Source of the DNA: Malus domestica
Lineage: Eukaryota > Streptophyta > Magnoliopsida > Rosales > Rosaceae
Assembly (NCBI RefSeq): GCF_042453785.1
Contig: NC_091674.1
Span: 25,002,001 to 25,066,000, forward strand
Direction: 5' to 3'
Length of the DNA: 64,000 nucleotides
In this document: positions 38,795 to 49,661 of the stretch, piece after piece
Layout of the letters: each line of letters starts with the position of its first letter
Position numbering within the stretch: position 1 is the stretch's first letter
Notes under the pieces: model-generated
Database searches by the model: none
What the model saw: only the letters and a program-made list of their open reading frames with translations
What the model was told of the DNA's origin: nothing
Made by a program: the position numbers and the translations under genes

Positions 38795-39760
38795 GCCAAG
38801 TGCAATTCCATGCACCTGCAGCATCTGGTGGTAGAGTGAAACACACACACCCAAGTAGCAGTTTCATGACATCATCCGAAGCTGAAGGTTTCGTATTTTC
38901 TTTAGTGTAGCGTCGGAAGAGACAATTAAACTCTTGCACCTTCCGTTGTCATGGTCGAGGAGAAAATGGTACGGCAGAGAATTGTGGCCGGTACATGCGT
39001 CGTTCAAATGATAAGCGACCAGCTGAGCATGTTGATCCACGCACTAATCATTTTCAGGGTGAACCAAGAAACCACGCATAAGTTCCCGGCATTGGGGAGG
39101 CATCGCGGAGCAGAATACGATGAGGTTGATTAAACATGAGTAGTAGAAGTTCATCACTCATCAAGGAGATGATTCTATAAGGAAGATTAGATCATTTAAA
39201 GGCGGCTCGTCGTAACATTTGTAATAAAAGATCATTCGCAAAGAGAAGCGAAGTACTTGTTCTCTTATAAATTAAGAAAATCTTTGTTTGTTAGAAAATC
39301 AATGTTACACGGACCTTCCTACACAGAGGCCGAATGACAAATTTGACGATGAATTACAACAAACTTTCGACGATAAATAACACAGGTTTATCGAAGAAAT
39401 ACGTTGTTTGCACCTGATTCTGCTTCCATCATCCACCAGAGCCTTTGATTAACGGAATGATACGTCACGTCTGAAGCAAGTTCGAAGATGATGGTCTAGA
39501 ATTTGGCGTTCTTGCACCATTTGTGTGCAACTTACTCCTCTGTGTGACGTATAGCATGCAGATCTATACGCAAATATGTTGAATCGCACGTTTGCGCCTG
39601 AAATCCTTGGTCTGTTCATTGCAACAGCTTCAAGTGCCTGAACTTAAATATATGAAACATATAAAGTTAGAAATTGGAGTCGCATTTTGTGATTTACTTA
39701 CACATTTTTCATGGTAGTACAAACCGTCTAAAATGAACTTTGTATATAGAATGCCAGCTA
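38795..39760. other. 3' flanks of the HemW-like gene and the C2H2 gene
   Basis: Convergent gene ends. The region between the two stops is about 970 bp with no coding potential that I trust. A 60-codon frame near 38951 has no recognisable content. Confidence 0.5.
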
Positions 39761-42410
39761 CTACGAGGGTTTTGTTTTCTGCCCAACTCTCGAGATGCGC
39801 CTAAGCTCTTGGGTTCCTTTCCTCATCTCACTGCAAATTGCAAACAAATTAGGAAAATCTTGCAATGAATCCAAATGCGAATTCCAAGTGTCCGAAAAAA
39901 GTGATACCTTTGGTGCAAATAAACTATCAGATAGAAAATAGGGAGAAGCATCAAAGTCAGTATGGAGATAGCCATGTAGAATACACTTGAATGCTTCTGC
40001 AAAAACAAAACGATGTGACAACATATTTCTTCGTGAAATCTTCGAAGAAAGAAAAATACGATATCAAAAATCACAGACAATCATGGCAAAACTGCAATGG
40101 AAAATAAGTCCGGAGATTGAAACTACGGCACAATTCATCCTTTATAGTGAAATCTACTGCGATAGGAGACTGAAACCTTACCTTTCCTCCTCTAGGAAAA
40201 AGTTTCCGTTTCCCCAAGCAAGTATGAGCGTGACAAAATTGGTGCAAGAAAAACTCTACCAATATATCAAAATGTAAATCTGAATTAGTACTAACACGAA
40301 CGACACCAAGAAAAGAGGTAAAATTAAGGCAGTCGAATAACATTAGAGCAGAAGTGGTAGAGCTTTGGTTGAAAACAAAGAAAAATACCATTAAGACGGC
40401 GTGCTGAAGGACTTTGGTTGATTGGAAAACAGCTATTGGCAAGACCCTGCAATATAAAAGGGAAAAGGGAAAAAATATTTAAACAAGGTAACGTATAAGA
40501 TTGAAAGAATATGAACAATGATAGTGCGTTAAAGCAACCTCACATAGGTGGTGATTCCTTGCAACAGCAGCAGGATTGCATTTGGTTTTGCTTGACTTGG
40601 TATTCAAAACAGCATCACAATGCAAAGCTCCGCATAAATCAGCTAAGCACTTGCTTCCACTCTGCATTCATGAATTTTTTTTCAAACTGAGCAAAACGAA
40701 CCATCTAGAGGAAACAAAAACCATACATTCGATTGAAGATATAATAGAAAAGACAGAAATCGAATAAGTTTATAATCATGTCTTGATGTATTCTGCAAGT
40801 TATATAGACCACATGGCAAGTTATGCTTGAAGCAGAGGCAGAATAGTTTTTCGGACTTTGAAACAACTACAGATGCTAACTGCCCTTGCCAGGATTACCA
40901 AAGAACAAGATACAGACCTTATGAAAGGAAAGATTATCACCTAGACGTTTCTTTATCGGCGTTAAACGATGCCATCTTGTAAAGCGGTTTAAGCCATGTA
41001 ATTCTTCTTCGTCAATTTTTAAGAAATAATTTCCTGATCTAATTTATTGAATCACGCTACAAGCCTACAACTAAAATAACACCTTTAAAGACGCGTAATT
41101 ATTTTTTGGAAAGCAGGGGTTATGAAACCCCAGACCAACAGGAAACTGATAAACATGGACTAGATGCAAATGCTTTTAAAAGAAAAGTTCTTTCATTTGC
41201 AGATAAAATTGATTAGAGATAACTTGGGTTTATAAATCAGAAGAACTAAATATAAATATAACAGAGAGGGGCAGCTGAAAATGAAATTCATCTTTCACTT
41301 ATTGACCAAGTGTTCACAAGTCCTAACATATTAAAGCACGGAAACACAGTCAACATACTATATTCAGAAGATTGTAGTGTCTATTGTCAAAATGTTGATC
41401 AAGAAACATTTCAGCACGGAAGCTGTTCTTACAGTATCCGCACTGCCATTCGTTTATATCCAACTGAACCTTGTGCTCTTCCTGATCTCTAAATAGATCA
41501 TTGTCGTGATGAAGTCGACAGTTACTTGGAATCTCATAGTGTTCTTGTTTCACAAATGGCATCAAATACTACAAAACACAAATCAGAACTGGCTTTGAGT
41601 ACACTATTACGATATACGCATGGTAATTTTGTAAAAACACTCAATGTTTTGTCAATACCTTCTCGATAATTTGCCATGCTGCCCTACTTCTTTCTCTGGA
41701 ACAATGCACTTCATGAGCATGCTCTTGTTCAAGAGTTCTAATATAAAGAAACACGTATTAAGCATATAACACCAGCCCAAAGAAAGAAACACCATATTCC
41801 AAGTTGCATAATTGACCATACAACTTCGAGCTTGTAACAATATAACCAATGGACGTTGTCAAAATAATCTAAACGATTAAAGGAGCCGTCAGCCGTATTA
41901 CCTTAAAGATTCAGATTTTTCAAAATCCTGGGTCAAAAAATGCAGAAAATAACATTAGCTAGGAAGGACTACAGAGCAAAATACATTACTAAATTCCCAG
42001 AAGAAGCAAATTTGAGTCTCTTTAAACTATTCTAATCCACAAGGGTGGGGTTCAAACTTAGTGCCGGCCCGAGCACACTGCCTTGACCAACTGGCCTAAG
42101 ACGTTCTAAAACTTGAATAAAAGGTAATTCAAGTTAGGGTGAAGCTCTAAAGCCTCTTTTGATCGAACCCTTTGCTTTTTTCTGTTGAATGGGGTTCAAA
42201 CCATGGAAATTTCGAACCTTTTTATCTAAACAAAAACACAATTGGTGTATTTTGCTACTTTCTGTAAAGTCCTCTCTAGCAGAAACCAAAATTTGATCGG
42301 ATAAAAATCATTACTTTATAAAACCCATAATCCAATATAGAAAATCGAAGCTACCCAGCAAAACCCAACATCTAAACAGGTAAAAAGCTGGATCATATGC
42401 ATATATACAT

Positions 42411-42462
<52 letters not shown>

Positions 42463-42558
42463 AAGTACCTGGTTTGCCTGCGTAAGGGAGGAGACTTGGA
42501 GTGTTTGTTGAAGGTATAACAAGAAAAGGATTGAAACAAACAGGTTGATTTTCTTCAT
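39761..42558 (-). CDS. predicted type I membrane protein with a C2H2-type finger
   Basis: 272 residues in nine exons: 42469-42558, 41902-41927, 41659-41737, 41359-41568, 40539-40661, 40389-40446, 40182-40255, 39908-39996, 39761-39830. All are GT/AG and in phase. The N-terminus MKKINLFVSILFLLYLQQ is a good signal peptide. Residues 108-129 form a C-x2-C-x12-H-x4-H finger (CGYCKNSF...DQHFDNRH). A cysteine-rich middle follows (CLADLCGALHC, CNPAAVA, CHAHTC). Residues about 225-247 form a transmembrane segment (AISILTLMLLPIFYLIVYL), then a short basic tail RRISRVGQKTKPS. The finger would face the lumen or cell exterior if the signal peptide is used. From memory it resembles Arabidopsis At5g63280, annotated only as C2H2-like. 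The biochemical role is unknown. Exon 2 is only 26 nt. Confidence 0.85.
42403..42460. repeat. (AC)n(AT)n compound microsatellite in an intron
   Basis: About nine AC units followed by about 17 AT units, lying in intron 1 of the C2H2/membrane-protein gene, a few bases from its donor site. Expected to be length-polymorphic. Confidence 0.9.
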
Positions 42559-43721
42559 CTCTATCAGAAATGGACCAGTTTGATGAGCTTTTCTGGGCAA
42601 AGCTGTATACTGGGAAAAGCTTCGGGAGTGCAGCTGAATGACAATACGGGTATGTTTGTTTGTTGGAGGTCGAAGCTCCGGGTTTTCCTTATTCCGGTCA
42701 AGAATAACCTGCTATCCAAGGATATTGGGTCGTATTTTCATTTTTTGATGAATATTATAAGGATTTTTCTTTTTTAATTTCGGTTTCACATAAGTTTTTC
42801 TCCTTTGAGTAGCTCGTTTTCTTTATCGTAAACTAATACATAATTGATTTTGTAATTGACTCTTTCATTATTTACCGCTCAATTTTGATTCAAATAGTTG
42901 ACCCAAAATCCAAATAAAAAGAAAATGTTACAAGAGATAAACTTAAAGAAAAAAAGTTCAAGCGAAGCACATGATGACCTAGTTAGACTATGTTGGTTGA
43001 CACAAACCGTCTTCGTTGTACCATCATGTACCTCACCAATTTGTCGTCTGGATCAATCGATATGCAGTCAGCACCAGCAAAACACAAAGTCATAAAACAA
43101 GCACCAACAAACATACAAGGGCCATAAAACAAAACCACAAATGCAGATAAGTCCCGAATGAAGGACACCATTTGTTTGACTATTCGCCAATTTAGATTCA
43201 TAGCAGTTTTGTATATTTGAAATAGGGAGTTTAAGGAAACACTCCTGGAATTGTTTACTTTTAACGTTAAGCATATTTTTAGCCTAAAAAATCACTTATA
43301 GTACTATTCACTTGCACCTTTATTTTGTCATTTTGGTTAAAAGCTAAAGTTACGGGTCGTAAATCGGAGAATTCATGAATAAAGGAGAATAACTTGTGTA
43401 CATATATTAAACTAGTGTACCTCTTCCATAGAGCCTTGCATGCAAATTGCAATGCATTCAAGAATATTGAGAGCAAGAAATGTGATTCTTTTAACTTCTC
43501 TGCTGTTGCTTTTTTCGGAAGCACTTTGAGCATGGTCATGAAATTGAAGGATATAAAAAAGCAAAAAATGAAATGTGGTGAAAAAATGAGGCAAAACCAC
43601 AAACTTACATAAAATTTATGTGAAAAACAGTAATTACGGTAATTCTCGTCTCGATCAAAATTTTACAACTATCTTGAAATACACTCAATGTAGCAGTACT
43701 GTGTAAACCGTAGCGAACAGC
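42559..43721. other. intergenic region between two minus-strand genes
   Basis: Holds the promoter/5' UTR of the C2H2 gene on its left side and the 3' flank of the Kelch gene on its right. AT-rich, no convincing frame, no TE ends recognised. Confidence 0.45.
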
Positions 43722-46700
43722 TTATCTTTTCTTCTTGCCTCTTTTTTTGGTACGAGTTTCCGGTTCTTGCTCCACAGCCTTCTGTTCTGCCTCTAATATG
43801 GCCAACTGCATCACACACAGAAGAATAAGAATATGAAACAAAAGAAGGAAACTTAATCCGTTTGGTTTCAGGAAGAAGCCTTGTATAAACCTTGAGTCGC
43901 AAAACCAAAATGTTACCTCATCGAGAATTGGTTTAAGCTCTCTGTATCGCGCTTCAGCAAGATCAAAACCATCCTTGCGGAGCTCCTGCAATGCCAAGGA
44001 CACACCATGCACATAACATGCACAAGAAAACAAATATCAGAACAGCAGGATTAGGAAGTTTCTTTTCCTCCATATGCAGCCTATAGTTGCTTCTTTGTTT
44101 CAACGTTCACTATCTACTCATTTGGTCCTTGATAACTATTAATTTAAGGGTTTTTTCTCTTTTGAGGAAAAGGAAGAAACAGACCTTTCCAGTGTGTTGA
44201 GTATGTTCGTGTGCCGCCATTTGCCAGTACATATTTGTACGTTTGTAGAATTCTCTCAAAGTTTCACCAGGCTTCACACAAGACATATTACAATATTAGC
44301 TGAAGTGATGTGATGAAGAAAATGCACAAAACAACCAACTTAAGCTTTCACAGACAGTGTAAAGAATGGCTCAAAACTTTGAATAGCGAATAAAGTACCG
44401 TTGGGGTTCTTTATGAATCTGAAAGTCCAAGACTGGCTCTGATCTGCTCAATTCTGGCCCGTTTCTCTTTCCTACGGAGACTCTTTCCCTCACCCTTGAT
44501 TAAAGCAACAGCATCCCCCATCTGAATCGATCCATCTTTCCCACTCTGCACACACGTAAAAGCGAAGACTAAGCTCAATATTTTCCTTCTTAGAAAGCAA
44601 CAGTGCAACAGTCTTCATGCAAAATAAGGAAAATTCAAGGCAGATGGCAAAAGAAATCCTTGTCACGAATCAGCTCAACCAAAAATATATAAAGGATCAA
44701 AATAAAATCTTGTAATTGGACTCATAATTTTACTAGATTTTTACTAGTAATTAACATGGATGCATGCAGCACTAAATTAAGAATCCTTCGTTTCAAAATT
44801 GAGTTAGCTGTAGAGAGAAGTGAAAAAATAAATAGCTGACTGAATAACAAAGGGAGATCATTCAAAACTTCATGTAAAAGGTCATGAAATGGTATTGTTA
44901 CTGTTATCTTAACCACAAAATCAGGATGTATTTAATTATTAAAAATGGAGTACGTAAAGAACCTCTTCATCATTATCATCATCAGTCTCATCACTGTTAC
45001 TATCTTCATCACCTTCATCTTCACTATCATCATCGTCATCTTCATCCTCATCTTCATCCTCGGAAGCCTCCACCCATTCAGTTTCTGTTGCCTGGGTAAA
45101 GGGAAAAGCAGACTTCAGGCTTAAAATGATGAAATTCAACAAAAGAAAAGATACCGAGCTGTTCCAGCTTATTTATAAAACAAAGCCTACAACAGTAATA
45201 GCTATGTCTAGTGATGCAAAGAGAACGAGATGATACAAGCAATTATCTGAAGAGACAATCGGTTACAAACCGGTATGATGCACTTCCACTCATCAAGTTT
45301 GCTAAGATTTAGAGAATACAAATCATTGAGTGTAATTTCTCGATCTTTAACCTCCATCATTCCCCCGTAAACATATAATGTATCTCTTCCAACAACCATG
45401 CAAGAATTGATACGTCCACAGGGCTTCACTACCTAACAAATTAACCAAATCCATGAATCAAATGGATGAATCTAAAATGTTTGAGAAAAGATAAACAAAA
45501 AAATAAAAACATAAACATATTCAGCATAGAAAACCTCTGGCAAATCATAATCTTGTGTATCCATATTAGCAGTAGATTCATGTATCTTTCCATCAGATTT
45601 GTCTTGTGTATCCATATTAGCAGTAGATTCATGTATCTTTCCATCAGATTTGTCAGCTAACCGATCATTACCAACAGTAATGGTTTTAGCCATTTGATGC
45701 GATATACCGTCAACTTTGCGTTCGAAGTCATCTGCTGCTTCATCATTCTCAGAGTTCACATCTTTTTCATTCGTAGCACATTCCTCTGGTTCAATTGAGT
45801 ATATCTTATCATCATTTTTACGCTTTCGTCCAGAACTCTTTTTAGGCTGCAAAAATGAACACAAGGGAAGCTATATGTTACTAAAACAATGGGATCTAAA
45901 ATGAATTGCTTCTTAATAAAGTGTGAAAGTTCAATGAGCAAAAACATCTATACAACATTGAAATCAGTACATATTCTAGTTATGAATGGTTATAACACCT
46001 TATCTTTTGTTGACTTCGCCTTCTGTAGCTCTAATGGGTACCTATACAAAAAAAATTGTACTTATCAAATGGGAAGGAACTATTGCACATTTAAAGTTCA
46101 TTGCCATAACAAAACCTCATTAATTGCTCATCAGAAAATTGGGAAAGAAACAATAAATAAAATGGGTCAGGAGGAAACTACTATTTATCACACTAGAGTG
46201 CAGCAAAATGCTAATTGATCTTTCAAAATAAAAATAAAAAACAAATTACTTGCAGCTGATTGTACAATAATCTCAAACTGTAAAATTGAAAAATAAAATT
46301 AAAAACTGAGGTGGAGCTTACCACCGATGGTTGTCTAATTGGAAGCCATACAGTTCGTCCAAGAACAAGCTCATCATTACATCACCTGCTTGCATCCGGA
46401 AATTAGAAAGGAAAATAAATCCACCTACCCTCCAAGGGCCAGTTGTAGCTTCAAGCCAGGACTGTATTGCCTAACGAAATAAGATAGGTAGAACACAAAA
46501 AGCTAACCTCCAACTTCCATGTCAACCACACCTCCAAAGAGCATAGCTCGCTTCTTATGAACACACATAGAAAACCCAGCACGAGGTCCAGGAGGCATCC
46601 CACTTTTCTTCACCTATAATATGTGTTTCAGTTATTAAAAAGATCTCAAACCACAAGCTGATAAATGTAAGTTGCTACTCATCATCAAATATGCATGAAA

Positions 46701-49157
46701 CGAAAATATAAATACAGTAATCAGTATACAAAAAGCTTCAGAATGATAACACAACCACGGCATAGCATCTACGATGTAGTAAAACCTTCATACCTGTTAA
46801 TCTATTCAAAAGTAGTATAACAGGTCCATTTTGCACAGAAAAATATTCAATATCTGAGTATAGCAGGGGAAGTAAAACTTGAGGTCGGACAATCATGTCT
46901 TGTTCAATTTATTGATAAATACACAGTAGTAAAAGAAAATAGTGGCGTGAAGTAAGAACCTTGTTCCATTCCCAAGTCCTAGGATCAAGGGCCCACAAGT
47001 CTGAATGAACAATTCCTTTCTCGGAGCCAGTTTTATCAGATGAAACTTCTTTGGAATAGCCACCATATAAGAAAATCTGTCATGTCAAAAAGGGACCACA
47101 AGGTCAAATTTTTGAGCAAGTCAAGACATGATATACATGAAACCATTCTAAATCACTCACTTCATCTTGGTACACAAAAAACTGAAAACCACTTCGGGCG
47201 CTTGGCCACAAGGAACCAGGCCTAGGAGTTATTTCTTGCCACTGAAATGCAACATTGTAAAAGCATTAGTTAAACATATATGTACATATATAAACGCGCA
47301 CAAATTTATAATAGTAGATTAACACAACAGAGACAAGATCTCTCCCTTGAACTGATCCAGGTCAAATACAAAGAGATCATTGTGATACCTGCACAACAAA
47401 TTATTATGTTCAGCTCCACATTAGCACCACACTCCGATTGTCAGCAACAATAAATCTGGTTTGGATAGTTAATATGTAAAGAAAACTTCTGAAAGAACAG
47501 AGATGCAATAAAACCAACTTAGCAACTAAATTCCATATAGTGATTTGCATCTGAGCTCGCCATAGAAAATCAACACAAAATAATGAGGTAAATAACTATG
47601 AAACTTTCAAAATGTTTATAAAATTCCATTAACAACCTCACTTCTCTAAGCGTGTCATAGAAGCCTCCAAAAACAATAATCTTGTGCTTGTACAGTACCT
47701 GTATCATGACCAAAAGTATAGATGTTTATAAAAAAATCTCTTTAAAAATATTCAAAAAATTGTATATGAAAGTAAGATTGGACTAATCTTTTCTTGTTAG
47801 TGTCTCAGTGCGCACACACGCACACACATAAAGGTACATGGAAATTAGACAGTTAAACTCCATAGCCCATTCTAATTAATTAATGAGAACACCAATCTAA
47901 AGAAACCTGAATTTACCATCCGATGACCTGAGCGTGGACTTGGACTCCCCTTTAGATGTTCCCATTGATTTGTTTTGAGGTCCAACATCCAAAAGTCCTA
48001 TAGCAGGAAAAAAAAAGGTAACATTATGATAACATAAACTAGGATGATAGGTAGTTTAAACAGTGAAAGCCGATTTTACAAAACTATATTTTAAACAGGT
48101 TTCACCTTGTAGTGATGGAACCTCTCTTGGTTTGGGGAAGTAAACTCACCACCTAATGACAAACAAATGCAATCATGTTCATGATGCAAAAGAATTAAAA
48201 GTGCAAGTGCAACATGTGTGTTTGTACATATGAATGGAAGTGTTGTCAGTATACCAAAGATGTAGAGATAGTTCTTCCAAGTGACCGCCTGGTGGGCACT
48301 ACGAGGAGGTGGACTATTGGGGCTCGAAATTAACTTCCAGTCCTGCTTTTCAACATCATACCGGTAAAGATCACCATACACAAATGTCTGCAGCAAAAAA
48401 AAATAACAAAAATCAGGTGAAACACTAGGGAAAGAAAAAATCCATTTAGTTCAAAACTTCAAATAAAGCACATAGATTTCTTGAAAAATATCAAAACCTA
48501 ACCTTATTACCATTATAGAATTCACCCCCATAAAGGATCAACTCTGTCTCTTTCAAGGGATTGATGCTCAGCTACACAATCATCAAGCACAAAAATTTGA
48601 GATCAACAAAGGGTAATGCACACATACCTTCCCAAACAAAACTAAGACTAACCCACTCAACAGAAATTTCTAACAAACACAAGCATGGGTCATACTGTGC
48701 AATTGGACCGCAGAGAGGGAGCTGGGACATTTTCCTCGACATGAACTTCCTTCTTCTTAGCTTCTTCCTTTTGAATACTTGACTGTAAAAAAATGTATAT
48801 TAAATGACTTAAAATTGAATCTTTTCTCCATGTCCATATAAAAAGTAAAACTTAATCTGATTAACAACAATGTATGAACTCCAGAAACAACAAAACACTT
48901 TCCATACAAAATATTTCTGTCGAAATCAGAACACCATTTTGTTTCTGCACAAAAAACACTCCATAAATGGCTGAACTGATTTCCCACAAAATATAATCTC
49001 ACACTCTCATCTATCCAAACTTTCCAAGAAAAACCAAATTCAAAAACTTAACTACAAATATCGAAAACCCAATAACCAAATTAGTCTAAAACTCCCAGAA
49101 GCTATTTCAGGCTTTTCAGCTGTTCACAAATGATCCATAACACTAAGTAACAAGCAC

Positions 49158-49201
<44 letters not shown>

Positions 49202-49533
49202 TATACATATCTATCCAAATTTTAACTGAAAACCCGAATTCAAAAACTTCAGCTCCGAATATCAAAAACCCAATAACTTAATTGGCTTTAAACTCCCAGA
49301 AACTATTTCAGCTGTACTCAGATGACCCATAACTCCAAATAACAAGCACCCAATACACGTACATATACACACATCTACATATATGGAGAGAACGAGATTA
49401 CCAAAATGGCATCGATGTCATCCTCGGGAGAGAGCTTCTTGGTCTCTCTGCGAGCTCTCTTCTCCTCAGCTTTCGCCGTTTTCTTCTCCGTCTTCTCTTT
49501 GCCCTTTCCCGGCTTCTTCGTCTTCTTCCCCAT
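43722..49533 (-). CDS. KLHDC4: Kelch-repeat protein (KLHDC4-like) with internal stop and non-GT donor
   Basis: Twenty exons read on the minus strand; full frame 684 codons. Exons: 49402-49533, 48696-48782, 48503-48571, 48255-48387, 48106-48152, 47917-47997, 47637-47698, 47346-47388, 47161-47241, 46960-47076, 46508-46613, 46322-46385, 45999-46041, 45535-45846, 45271-45432, 44963-45091, 44399-44545, 44185-44271, 43917-43985, 43722-43805. The basic N-terminus (MGKKTKKPGKGKEK) precedes Kelch blades such as LILYGGEF, LYIFGGEF, IIVFGGFY, IFLYGGYS, AMLFGGVV and LYVYGGMM. The C-terminal part is acidic, then basic. Two lesions: codon 601 is TAA (44411-44413) where the frame continues to KKRGKKKR, and the exon 8 donor reads TTCAAG|GGAGAG. 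Other junctions are GT/AG. It is either a damaged allele or a form truncated by 84 residues. The molecular role of this family is poorly known. Confidence 0.85.
44411..44413 (-). other. in-frame stop codon in the Kelch gene
   Basis: In exon 17 the frame reads ...GLSDS then TAA, and continues in the same frame as RTPT across a GT/AG intron into PGETLREFYKRTNMYWQ. The downstream exons stay open and protein-like, so the stop looks like a single-base change (for example CAA to TAA). Confidence 0.85.
45551..45652 (-). repeat. 51-bp perfect tandem duplication inside a Kelch gene exon
   Basis: Two exact 51-bp copies (45551-45601 and 45602-45652) encode KSDGKIHESTANMDTQD twice in a row. The length is a multiple of three, so the frame is kept. 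Exact identity suggests a recent expansion in a low-complexity acidic linker. Confidence 0.93.
49160..49193. repeat. (AC)n microsatellite
   Basis: About 16 AC units followed by ATATACACATATACAT, in the Kelch gene's first intron. Confidence 0.9.
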
Positions 49534-49661
49534 TTCTCGGACCGCAGCCAAAGAGGCGGAAAGCAGCTCTCAGTGTTTCAGTCAACTCACTAGCCACTAC
49601 AACAAAGCAGGCTCGGAACGAGGGAGAAGACGAAGGAAAGAGGCTTCGTGAACGACACTAT

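Noticed and set aside
44939-45142. Highly acidic short minus-strand protein
   Set aside because: It is exon 16 of the Kelch gene read through its introns, not a separate gene.
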